From Avena insularis (Eukaryota > Streptophyta > Magnoliopsida > Poales > Poaceae), in the NCBI GenBank assembly GCA_023614405.1, contig CM042688.1:442918028-442982027 (forward strand): a stretch of 64,000 nucleotides of DNA. Direction: 5' to 3'. A program made the position numbers and the translations under genes. Below are positions 11,031 through 20,891 of the stretch, one piece after another (within the stretch, counting starts at the first letter, position 1; every line of letters begins with the position of its first letter). The notes below the pieces were generated by a model. That model saw nothing but the letters and a program-made list of their open reading frames with translations. It was not told the DNA's origin and did not search any database.

Positions 11031-11644
11031 TGATGTGGGTATACCTTACAGGTACCTCAGATTAGCCTATACGGTTCAGCCCAAGAAGGAGTACACGGTG
11101 CGACTGAAGCCCAACAAAGATTCGGGTGGCCTGCTGGAAGTTTGACTTCTTGGAGGACATGGCAAAGTGTACATAGAAACTTAAAGGAAAAACCTAACTT
11201 GTAACAGACTCGATCTGCTACCCCGAGACCTAGCCTCTCTATATAAAGGCTCGGAGGAGGGCGGCAAGGAGGACCAACGCATACAACCCCACATACACAC
11301 CGCCAGATTGCATCTGGGCACCATTGTAATCTTTGACTCCCTTGTAATCAAGAGCAAAAAACCAGGAGTAGGGTCCTCTACGAGGCCTGAACCTGGGTAA
11401 ACCTCGTGTCACATGTGTACTTGTTTGCTAGCCGATCGATGCCTACATTGCTCCCCAATTCCTCGAACCTAAGTCCATCAATGATGGGCATTGATGAGTT
11501 AACCCTCGTCAATTGGCGCTGTCTATGGGTAAACCTTGTGTCCCCTGTGTGCTTGTTTGCTAGCCGATTGATGCCTCCAGCGCTCCCCAATTCCTCGAAC
11601 CTAAGTCCATAAATGATCGGCATTGATGAGTTAACTCCTCTTCA
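11031..11644 (+). repeat. Element B 5' LTR, including a 132-bp tandem duplication of its end
   Basis: It starts TGATGTGGG after GGTAG. A first LTR end (CTCGTCA, 11511) is followed by a primer site, then a second copy of the last 115 bases and a second primer site. Without the duplication the LTR is 481 bp, close to the 487 bp of E. The part from the TATA box onward matches the 3' LTR near 40966-41225; the part before it matches poorly. Confidence 0.75.
11240..11247 (+). promoter_or_regulatory. TATA box in element B 5' LTR
   Basis: TATATAAA is followed by GGCTCGGAGGAGGGCGGCAAG. The 3' LTR has CATATAAAGGCC at 40966. This is the likely transcription start region of B. Confidence 0.7.
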
Positions 11645-11658
11645 ATTGGCGCCGTCTG
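11395..11658 (+). repeat. Tandem duplication (2 x 132 bp) of U5 and primer-binding site
   Basis: Unit one begins GGGTAAACCTCGTG at 11395, unit two GGGTAAACCTTGTG at 11527. Each ends in TTGGCGC(C/T)GTCT, so two primer-binding sites stand 133 bases apart. The units differ by scattered substitutions, so the duplication is not recent. Confidence 0.85.
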
Positions 11659-11664
11659 TGGGAA
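11647..11664 (+). other. Primer-binding site, element B
   Basis: TGGCGCCGTCTGTGGGAA is the intact copy, typical of Tat-lineage Gypsy elements. The upstream copy at 11514 (TGGCGCTGTCTATGGG) has two changes. Confidence 0.8.
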
Positions 11665-11686
11665 ACGGGAGTGCTGATGTTGCGGC

Positions 11687-13204
11687 TTGCTCGGACCCAT
11701 CAACTTTGATCTACAACTCCGCGATAGCAGAGACTCGCCTCCTTTCGGTGCCCTCGACTTCACTGTCCACGTGCCGGCAACTCGCCTAGATTTCGAGTCC
11801 GTGGGCGACGGTATCGGCTTGGTGATCGGGAGCTTACGCTTCCAAGTTGGTCAACTAGGCACACTTCGCCTCCCTGATCAGCCGAAGGTTCCTCCGATTG
11901 CCCCTATGTCGTGGTTCCCACCGCCGATCGGCACCCTGAGCAAACTCAATGCCTCGACATCAGTCGAGAATACGGATGGCAACAACATTTGTGAGTCTTA
12001 TCTGGGCGATCTAGCAACAGAATATGAAGCCTATGTCTCCGGATCTGAGAGCTGCGGGAGCAACAGCTTCCCCAACCATTACATGTGTGTCGTCATCAAC
12101 ATGGGCGGTAGTGGTAGCGGCCTCAGGAAAACACTGGCACCAATGGTGGCATCCCAGTCGCAAATGGTGCCCCCTCCAACAGCGCCCCCACCAACAATGG
12201 GCCAACAAACCGACCTCCCGTCGTCGGTCCCGTCCAAGAACATCAACCGCACCTCCCTGCGGGTGAATGTGCCCGTGAACGACAACTGATCAAGCTCATA
12301 GATGCTGAGTGGGGACGCTGCAGGGAGGCCCTACAGGGCAAACCCTTACCACCAAACTCATTGCAACAAATGCTAATGGGTTATCAATGGCTTCTCATGG
12401 AGGAGTTCAAGCGCCAGCAACAAGTGATCGCCTATCTCAATGAACATAGAAGGGCAGCGAACGAGTCGAGCCTCCGACGAGCTGCGCTCTCTTCCATTGG
12501 AGGATCCTCCTCCAGAGGCAATGATCATGCAGCGGCCAGAAGATGCTCTCGACTGGCTCACCTCACCAACAGGGAGCGAGAAGAGGCCACTCGAGTCCTC
12601 GACTTCTCATCCATGATGGTGGATTCAAGGGGTAACATGCTCCCCAAGACAACACATGAAGTTGTGACGACAACCACCATGTACCTGCTCAACAACCAGC
12701 CGTCAGCTGGGGATCCACGATCCGCCATGCATCGATCTACAATCGCGGGTCTGGGATTGGTTGAAGCTGTGCTCACCAAGCATCTAGCGCCGGAGCCGAG
12801 GAAAAGTAAGGCTCTGGCCAAGTATTACTCTCCCTCCTCTTCCAGCGACGACGAACTTGAGTTGTCGCGGTGACGCTTCTCATGTCGACATGACCACAAC
12901 TACGACGCGTGTGATGACATCATAAAACACAAGGTTGACAAAATGCACGCGAGGCGTGCCCACTCGACGGACTCAGAGGATGATGGAACAGAGCTCCGTG
13001 GTGCCAGCTGCTTTAGCAGAGCCATATGGCAGAAGCGAATGCCGAAGGGGTTCAAACTCCCATCAGAGAAACCGAAGTTTGACGGCCTCCAAGATCCAAA
13101 GATCAAGCTATAGGATCACATCTCCTCCTTCAGGCTACACGGTGGAACCACGAGCATAGATATGCAATGCCTCCAGCTATAGCTGTAGGGCGCTACCCGC
13201 GCAT
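11687..13204 (+). pseudogene. gag: Element B gag, N-terminal part, cut by element D
   Basis: Two open stretches (11687-12289 and 12361-12873) are followed by a broken frame. Near 13000-13200 the frame reads CFSRAIWQKRMPKGFKLP and then FDGLQDPK, HISSFRLHGGTTSID and MQCLQL, the start of the Tat-type gag capsid domain. It has two TAG stops within a few codons and ends at the CGCAT where D was inserted. The same gag resumes in frame at 30819 with WLNNLPRGSI. The N-terminal 400 codons are rich in S, P and A, as is usual for this lineage, and show no domain I can name. Confidence 0.75.
13200..13204. repeat. Target-site duplication CGCAT, left of element D
   Basis: CGCAT precedes TGATAC at 13205; CACAT follows the D 3' LTR at 30814. 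The one difference is G to A at a CpG. The gag reading of B continues exactly across the pair, which supports the call. Confidence 0.75.
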
Positions 13205-14800
13205 TGATACATTGCAAATGTATCTATAATTTTTGATGTTCCATGCTTATTTTTATCCACTTTCTTGTGTTTTGTCCACAATTTGGAGTACTTTTCATAT
13301 GATTTCTTGGACTAACCTATTAATAAGAGCCACGGTGCCAACTGCCTGTTTTCTGCTGTTTTTGGTTCCAGGAAAGTCAGAAAATGAATATTCTCGGAAT
13401 TGGACGGGACAAAAGGCAAAGTGCCTATTTTTCTGGAAGTCATCAGATGCCAGAATACGAGACAAAGAGGGGCCAGGGGCCACCACACCACCTGGCCGCG
13501 TGGCCAGGCCTGGCCCGCGCCAGGGGGTGGTGTGGCTGCTCCCATCACCCCCTCGGCCTCTCCTTCCGCCTATAAGATGCCCTCGGGACGTAAACCCTAA
13601 GTACCCGATCAAAAATCCACGAAAGAGTCTGTAGCCGCCGTCATCTCCATCCCTAGATCGGGAGGGATCTGAAGCTCTTCCCGGCACCCTGCCGAAGAGG
13701 GAATTCACCCTGGAGGCCTTCTTCATCACCATGCAAGCCTCCAGTGTGATGCATGAGTAGTTCATCCTTGGACTACGGATCCATGTAGTAGCTAGATGGC
13801 TGGTTCTCCTCCTTTGTGCTTTCATGTCTAGATCTTGTGTGCTCCGTTCATGATCAAGATCATCTATTTGTAATTCTGCATGTTGTGTTTGCGGGGATCC
13901 GATGGATATTGAGATGCTATTTCAGATTGATTATTGATTCTATCATGTCTTTGTTATTTGTGATCTTGCATGCTTTCCGTTGTTAGTAGCTATCTTGGCC
14001 AAGTAGATGCTAGCAACTCCAAGAGTTAGTATTTATGCTCGATAGTGGGTTCATGCCTCTAGTAATCTTGGGAAGTGACAGAAATTTCTAAGGTACTAGA
14101 TGTGCTATTGCTACTAGGGAGAAAACAACAATCCTTTGTTCATAGAACAATCATATTGTTTACTTTACATGCAGTTCGTAAAGCAATAATCTGTTGCTTG
14201 CAACTTAATACTGGAGGGGGTTCAGATGATAACCTGAAGGTGGATTATTAGTCATAGATGCAGTTGGATGGCAGTCTATGTATTATGTTCTAATGCCCAA
14301 TCAAGTCTCAAAGGAGTCAAGATGATTAGTATATGCATGTATTCCTTTCTCGGTCTTTGTCAATTGCCCCGCTGTAATTTGTTCACCCAGCATGTTATTT
14401 ATCTAAGGAGAGCCACCTCTAGTGAACTATGGATCCCGGTCCTTTTCTTTACATACAATCTACAATGTTTTACTGCTTTGTGTTTACTTTCTGCAAACTT
14501 TTACTTTTTTCCATTCGATACGTTTAATCCTTTGTTTTCCGCAAAACATGGTGAGATTGACAACCTCATCGCAAGTTGGGGACAAAGTTCTGGGGTTGTG
14601 TTGTGCAGGTCTCCACGTTGCTACTAGCACGGGCAGTGCGCCCTGCCAAAGCTCAGCTAGTAACACCTTTGAGGTGTTTCCTTGCTCCTACTGGTTCGAT
14701 TAAACCTTGGTTTCATAACTGAGGGAAACTTGTTGCTGTGCTCATCATACCTTCCTCTTGGGGTTCCCAACGAGATCTACATCAACACTACCAACAAGCA
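13205..14800 (+). repeat. Element D 5' LTR
   Basis: It begins TGATACATTGCAAATG and contains TATAAG near 13570. It matches 29223-30813 until about 14788; after this come a CCAACAAGCATTTTTCTGGG segment and sequence of E. The right limit is approximate because the primer site is cut by the E junction. Confidence 0.8.
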
Positions 14801-14840
14801 TTTTTCTGGGCGTCGTGCATTGAGACATCATCAACCAACG

Positions 14841-16087
14841 AGCTGCGACCGGCGAACAACACGGTCACTGCCAACAGGCAGCCCCTCGATGCCTGAACGA
14901 ACATCATCAACAACCAGGCGTGGCGGTCGCGCCAGCCCAATGACCTGCGGCACACCCTCACCAACCGCGGTGACCCGTAACCAAGAGGCTCGCTCAGTCG
15001 AGTCGGGCCGCAATGCTTCGGACCCATGATTCACGGGGAAAAATATCCCGCCAACTTCAAGGCCCCCAAGGAGATCGAGAAGTACGACCCGACGTACGAC
15101 CCCGTTGTCTGGATGGACACATACCTCATGGCAGTGGGAATCGCAGGCCACACTGACCTTCTCGACGCTCGCTACCTCCCCCGTTTGATGGAGGGTGCCA
15201 CCCGGCAGTGGATCAATACGCTCCCTGCCGACAGCATCGACTCCTGGGAAGAAATGCGGGACGCCTTCGTCAGGCACTTCGAGGGCTCCTACACCCGTGC
15301 CACCACCATAGAGGACCTGGAGCGATGCATCCAGGGACAACGCGAGTCGACTTGCCGCTGGATCCAAAGATGGCAAGAACTATGGATAAACGCCTCCGGC
15401 ATCCACCCAGACACGGCGATACATTGCTTCAAGAACGCGTGCCGATACGAACCCCTGGTCGCCAAGATCAAGAGGGTCTACCGGACGCTCGACAACATCC
15501 TCGACCTCCTCGAGATCGCCAAGCGCTATGCAGAGGAGGACCCCAACCAAGACTCCGACGACGAGTCGGGAGGAAGACGCCGCACTAGCATCGACGATAG
15601 CGGGCGCCTACACGACATGCGCTACAGTAACACCCGCATCACTGGCAAGCGCCACACGGATGGGCGAGTCGACTTCGTCGCCAACGCCGGCTACGGCCAG
15701 CGCAACTCCAAGAACTACCGCCGCGACGGAGGAAACTACCGCGCTAACAACACGACGAGGCCGAAATTCGACCCTGCCGCCCTGCTCAATCAGCCCTGCA
15801 TCTACCACAGCAGGGAGGGAAAACCCGCCACCCACACCACCGCCGATTGCCACTCTCTCAAAGAGATTGAGAAGGCGAGACGAGCAAGGGAGGACCCAAA
15901 CAACAACCCACCTCGGGACAACAGGAACGGCGGCGGCTTCTGCACCGCCGTCGGCTTGCTACATACCTTCACTGGACTCGGCACCAAGCGCGAGAAGAAG
16001 GTGCTCGCCCGCGCGGTCGCCGTCAATGCGGTGACACAAGTCGACATCCCTCGCTTCCTAAACTGGTCCGAGCAGAGCATCACCTAG
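14841..16087 (+). pseudogene. gag: Element E gag (5' truncated)
   Basis: The clean frame runs 15026-16087 (353 codons); gag-like sequence (NDLRHTLTNRG) is visible upstream to about 14841 with stops. Residues about 20-140 form the gag capsid domain: YDPTYDPVVWMDTYLMAVG, LPRLMEGATRQWINTLP, SWEEMRDAFVRHFEGSY and the CIQGQRESTCRWIQRWQEL helix. The C-terminal part is basic and R/N/G-rich, with CIYHSREGKPATHTTADC as a likely zinc-binding end. The frame stops at TAG 16085-16087 and continues in the same frame into the protease. Gag assembles the virus-like particle. Confidence 0.85.
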
Positions 16088-16762
16088 AGTCGCCAGGACC
16101 ATGCGCCAAGGATCGAATACCCAGGGCGAGTCGCCCTGGTAGTCAGGCCCAAGGTGGCCAACTACTGGATGCCCAAGACACTAATGGACAGTGGGAGCTC
16201 CATCAACATCTTGTACGTCGACACATTCAAAAGGCTCCAACTCCTAGAACCAGCCATTGAGCCAACACTGACGACCTTCCACGGCATCGTCCCCGGTCGG
16301 AAGGCGTACCCGATCGGGAAAGTGACGCTGCCAGTAACCTTCGGCACTCCAGCAAACTACCGCACGGAGAGGATCGTGTTCGAGCTGGTGAACTTCCGCA
16401 GCCCCTACCACTGCGTCCTGGGCCGCCAGGCAATCGCAAAGTTTATGGCGACCCCACACTATGCCTACAACATGATGAAGCTCCCCGGGCCAAGCAGCAT
16501 CATCACCGTCCACGGTGACCCCGACATGGTCGTGGAATGTGAGGACAAGGGCGCCGACACTGTCATCGCCGCGGAGACCGACCACGTGGAGGAGCTCACG
16601 AAATACGCGGGAAACATCAACAAGGACGACCCCACCATCCTGAAGAAACCAACCGCCGCGAACTCCACGTTCGAGGCAACCACGCACACCCGCACCGTCG
16701 AGATCATCCCAAGCGACTCTAGCCAGATGGTCACCATTGGGGCGCAGATCAGCCCCGCATAG
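16088..16762 (+). pseudogene. pol: Element E aspartic protease
   Basis: The frame 16154-16762 has LMDSGSSINILY, the retropepsin catalytic loop (D-S-G), then ERIVFELVNFRSPYHCVLGRQA, the usual second half (VLGR) and FMATPHYAYNMMKLPGP. The enzyme would process Gag-Pol inside the particle. It is followed by a linker of about 80 residues. Both flanking stops are single TAG codons in an otherwise continuous gag-pol frame, so the ancestor was probably one polyprotein. Confidence 0.85.
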
Positions 16763-18154
16763 GAAAGCGCGCTCATCGGGTTCCTCCATGAGAACCGCGA
16801 CATCTTCACATGGAAGCCATCTGACATGCCAGGTGTCCCGAGGGAACTCGCTGAGCACAAACTCAACGCCGACCCCAAAGTGCGACCAGTAAAGCAGTCG
16901 CTATGGCCCTTCAATGAAGAGCGCCGTCGAGCAATCGCCGAAGAAGTTTAGCGCCTGCTAGCCACAGGCTTCATCCGGCCAATCAAGTACTCCAAGTGGC
17001 TGGCAAACCCAGTCCTGGTTCTTAAAAAGAACAATACATGGAGAATGTGCATTGACTACACCAACCTCAATAGCGCCAGCCCCAAGGAGGAGTTCATCCT
17101 ACCGCGCATCAATCAGATCATCGACTGGACCACGGGATCGGAGTCGCTTTGCTTTCTCGACGCTTACTCTGGTTATAACCAGATCAAGATGGCGGTCGAG
17201 GACGAGGAGAAGACGGCGTTCATTACGCCATTCGGCGCATTCTTCTACACGGCCATGACGTTCGGCCTCAAGAACGCAGGCGCCACATACCAGAGGTGCA
17301 TGCAGGAGTGTCTAGCGAGCCAAATTGGCCGCAACATTCACGTCTACATCGACGATGTGGTGGTAAAATCCACCCGCCAGGACGACCTACTCGCCGACCT
17401 AGCCGAAACCTTCGCAAACTTGCGGAGGTACAACATCAAGCTGAACCCCGGAAAATGCACTTTCGGCGTCCTCACCGGACAACTCTTGGGTTATGTAGTC
17501 TCCAAGCGAGGCATCAAAGCCAACCCCACCAAGATCGACACCATCGCGCGACTCGGGAAACCCGAGTGCCTGTGCGACGTCCAGAAGTTGGCAGGGCGAG
17601 TCGCGACCCTCAGTCGCTTCATCCCTCGACTAGGCGAGAAGGCCATGCCCCTCTACCGCCTGATGCGCAAGAACCCCACGTTCCAATGGGACGCGGAGGG
17701 CGACGACGCACTCAAAGCGCTCAAAGAAGTGCTAGTCACGGCACCACTACTCGCTGCGCCACTCGACAAAGAGCCAATGCTCGTTTATGTCGCGGCTTCC
17801 ACTCGAGTCCTCAGCGCCGTGATGGTCGTCGAACAACCGGAAGAGGGCAAGGATTGCCCCATACAACACCCCGTATACTACATCAGCGAAGTCCTAACGG
17901 ACTCACGACAGCGCTACCCGCAATACCAAAAACTGGTGTACGCGGTATTCCGAGCACAGCGGCGACTCCCACACCACTTCCAGGAGCATCCAATCATGGT
18001 GGTCTCCTCCGCGTCCCTGCGGGACATAATACGCAATCGCGAGGCAACCGGGCGAGTCACCAAGTGGGCCATCGAAATCGGCGTCCACAACATCAAATAC
18101 GAGCCCCACAAAGCGATCAAGTCACAAGCCCTGGCTGATTTCCTTGCAGACTAG
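16763..18154 (+). pseudogene. pol: Element E reverse transcriptase and RNase H
   Basis: From about 16769 the frame reads DIFTWKPSDMPGVP, a Tat/Gypsy RT entry. A TAG near 16949 interrupts it before the 369-codon stretch 17045-18154. Motifs in order are MCIDYTNLN, LPRINQIID, FLDAYSGYNQI, FGLKNAGATYQ, YIDDVVV (catalytic Asp pair, 17345-17356) and GYVVSKRGI. The RNase H part has PVYYISEVL, QKLVYAV and RVTKWAIEI. The catalytic YIDD is intact. The product would copy element RNA into DNA. The TAG at 18152-18154 stands where Trp is usual in the ALADFLAD-W boundary. Confidence 0.9.
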
Positions 18155-18895
18155 GAAGAAGCACAGCAGCCAGAGAAGCTCCCGTACCTCCACTACAGGC
18201 CGCTCCATTTTGATGACTCCAAGAACGCCGATGGCGCAGGGGCTGGGGTCATCCAGACCTCTCCCAAAGGAGACAAGCTCTGCTACGTGCTCCACCTCAA
18301 CTTCAAGCCCTACACCAACAACATGGCAGAATATGAGGCCCTCCTTCACGGCATGAGAGCCGCTAAGGACATGAACGTTAACCGCCTACGATTCTATGGC
18401 GTCTCCGACCTAGTCACCGGCCAAGTCGCCGGGACGTGCGACGCCATCTCCCCAACAATGATCGCATACCACCAAGCTGTCGACCAGTTGGGGGGACACT
18501 TCGACGGCTACTCCGTCGAGTGGATCGACAGACGCAAAAACGAGGAGGCAGACGCCCTCTCCCGCATCGGATCGACCCGACAAGCACCACCAGTAGGCCT
18601 CTTCCTCGACATCATCCACAAACCATCGGTCAGCCCACCAAAAGAGATCGACGTCAGGATCCCACTGCAACCAGAACCGGCCTTAGTCGCCATGGCTGTG
18701 GAACCTAGCGACTGGACAACACCATACGTCGCCTTCCTAGAGCACAAACTCCTATCGAGCAATGAGACAGAGGTGCAAATGATAGTGCGCCGCTGCAAAT
18801 CCTTCGTCATCATCCACGGCGAGCTCCACAAGCACAGCGTGACCGACATGTTCCAGCACTGCATACAGCCAGAAGAAGGCCGCAAGATCCTCTAG
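18155..18895 (+). pseudogene. pol: Element E archaeal-type RNase H (Tat second RNase H) and linker
   Basis: After the stop the frame continues with HFDDSKNADGAGAGVI (first acidic site), NNMAEYEALLHGMRAAKDM (catalytic Glu), LRFYGVSDLV (third site region; the usual GDS reads GVS) and NEEADALSRIGS. This second RNase H after the RT-linked one is the hallmark of the Tat lineage. The linker reaches the integrase with EPSDWTTPYVAFLE and ends at TAG 18893. The GVS change would probably harm activity. Confidence 0.85.
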
Positions 18896-19952
18896 GACAT
18901 TCACACCGGCGACTGCGGCCATCACGCTGGCGCCAAGTCGCTAGTCACCAAGGCCATGCGGCACGGTTTCTACTGGCTCACCGCACACGCCGACGCCACC
19001 AACATCGTCCAACGATGCGTCGGGTGCTAGAAGTATGCCAACCAGACGCACCTCCCTGGCTTGGCACTCAATACCATCCCCATCACGTGGCCATTCGCCG
19101 TATGGGGCATGGACATGGTAGGCCCATTCAAGAAGGCCCCATCTGGCTTCACTCACCTCCTGGTCGCTGTCGACAAGTTCACCAAATGGGTCGAGGCCAG
19201 GACGATAAAAAGTGCGACGGCAAGACGGCCACCAAGTTCCTACGCGAACTCATCTACTGGTATGGCTACCCGCACAACATCATAACAGACAACGGCACCA
19301 ACTTTGCCAAGAGTGCCATGGCGGAATTCTGTGAAGAACACGACATCTGACTCGACCTCGCATCAGTCGCTCACCCGGAGTCAAATGGCCAAGCATAACG
19401 CGCCAACTAGAGCGTCCTCCATGGGCTCAAGACGCGACTCCAGGTGCCTCTCGAGCACACCCTAGGATGCTGGGTCGACGAGCTCGCCTCTATGATATGG
19501 GGATTCGCACCTCCGCCAACCGCTCAACCGGGTTCACGCCCTTCTTCATGGTGTATGGCACCGAGGCCATAATGCCAACCGACCTGGAGCATGACTCACC
19601 TCGAGTCACCAACTACATAGAGGCGGCCAATGAGGTTGCCCGCCAAGACAGCATCAATCAACTCGACGAGGCACGCGACCTAGCTCGCTCCCGCACCACC
19701 ATATACCAGCAAGGACTCCGTCGCTACCACAGCCGCCGAGTGTGAACTCGCACCTTCCAGGAAGGCGACCTGGTCCTACGACTGGCCCAAGACAAGAAGG
19801 GCATGCACAAACTCTCCCCCATGGGAGGGGCCGTTCGCCATAGGCCGAGTCCTTGGCAATGATGCCTACTACCTCATTGACATACGGGGTGACGGCCAAC
19901 TGGAGGTCGGGAGGCCATGGAATGTAAACCTCCTAAGAAAGTTCTACACTTA
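18896..19952 (+). pseudogene. pol: Element E integrase, with stops and frameshifts
   Basis: The zinc-binding HHCC region is present (GDCGHHAGAKSLVTKAM, then IVQRCVGC followed by TAG). The core has VWGMDMVGP (first Asp) and, after a frameshift near 19220, HNIITDNGTNF (second Asp). In AHPESNGQA the next codon, where the catalytic Glu belongs, is TAA (19396-19398). A further frameshift near 19470 precedes NRSTGFTPFFMVYGTEA and the C-terminal GDLVLRLAQ segment. The enzyme would insert element DNA into the genome; this copy cannot. Confidence 0.85.
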
Positions 19953-20891
19953 GAACCTCACATTGTACTCCATCGGAATATATAATGAAATTCATCCAGA
20001 TCGCACAAATTGTGTCCACTCGCCATATTCTTGTGCCACTCGCACTCATACATACTAGCAATATGCTACTCACGGAAGTCAACCTCTGGTCGAGCGACCG
20101 GCACGGCTAAGTAGTGCGTCGCAAGGGCACCGGAAATATTCGGGCCTTGGGTCCTCCACGAAAAACGCCAACCCGGAGCCGCCATTGGAGTTGCCTAGCC
20201 CGACTGGCCCACCGGGCCAAGACAACCGGTACACGCTTCTCACAGCGACCTGTCCCTCCCACTCTCGTGCAAAGCAACTCGAACGGTTAAAGTACCACGC
20301 ATGAGGACTCCGCAAAAAGGGAACCCCCACGCGGCTCGAGAACACACCAAGTAAGAGAGCTGCCTAGGGCTCGCCAAGCGACTGGCTCTCCGGGCCAGGG
20401 GAGGAGACGCGTTACAAACAACAAACTCACAACCTGCAATAGGAGCATGACCAATATGGTCGAGCACCACGCTCGGGGACTAGCTTATAAGTTAGTCCTA
20501 CTCGCGCTCGGGGACTCACCACTCAGAAGACACGAGGGACAAAAACAATGCATAAACAAAAGAATACACAAAGTATACAATCGAGTTAAACCCCATCAAA
20601 GGGCAGACGCGCTCGGGGACTGGCTCAATCAAAACGATGCATAAACAAAACACACCACACATTCCTAGTCGCAATACGAGTCGATCGACTCCCCTGGGCA
20701 TATATTGCAAAAATATCTTACAGCATTCGCCACTTGGCATACATCACAACTTGGTCAATTACATTGTTTACTCCATAGGCCCTGATGAAGAAGCAGCACC
20801 ACCCCCTCGACATGAACAAAAGGCTGCCACGGGTTCATCAGGTATGTCGTCAGTGACTTCGACAACAACGATCGGAAGGGCTGCTCCAACT
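19953..20891 (+). other. Element E spacer between integrase and antisense gene
   Basis: No coding sequence is convincing. It holds three polypurine-like GCTCGGGGACT motifs (near 20471, 20507 and 20609), one overlapping an 18-base near-perfect hairpin at 20479-20496. The end of the antisense gene lies at its right edge, so this may also be that gene's 3' untranslated region. Confidence 0.6.

Noticed and set aside
17296..18138. 280-codon arginine-rich frame overlapping E reverse transcriptase
   Set aside because: It is the alternative frame of a GC-rich coding region with clear RT motifs, a typical shadow.
15026..19745. A working autonomous element E
   Set aside because: No 5' LTR or primer site, several in-frame stops, two frameshifts and a stop at the integrase catalytic Glu.
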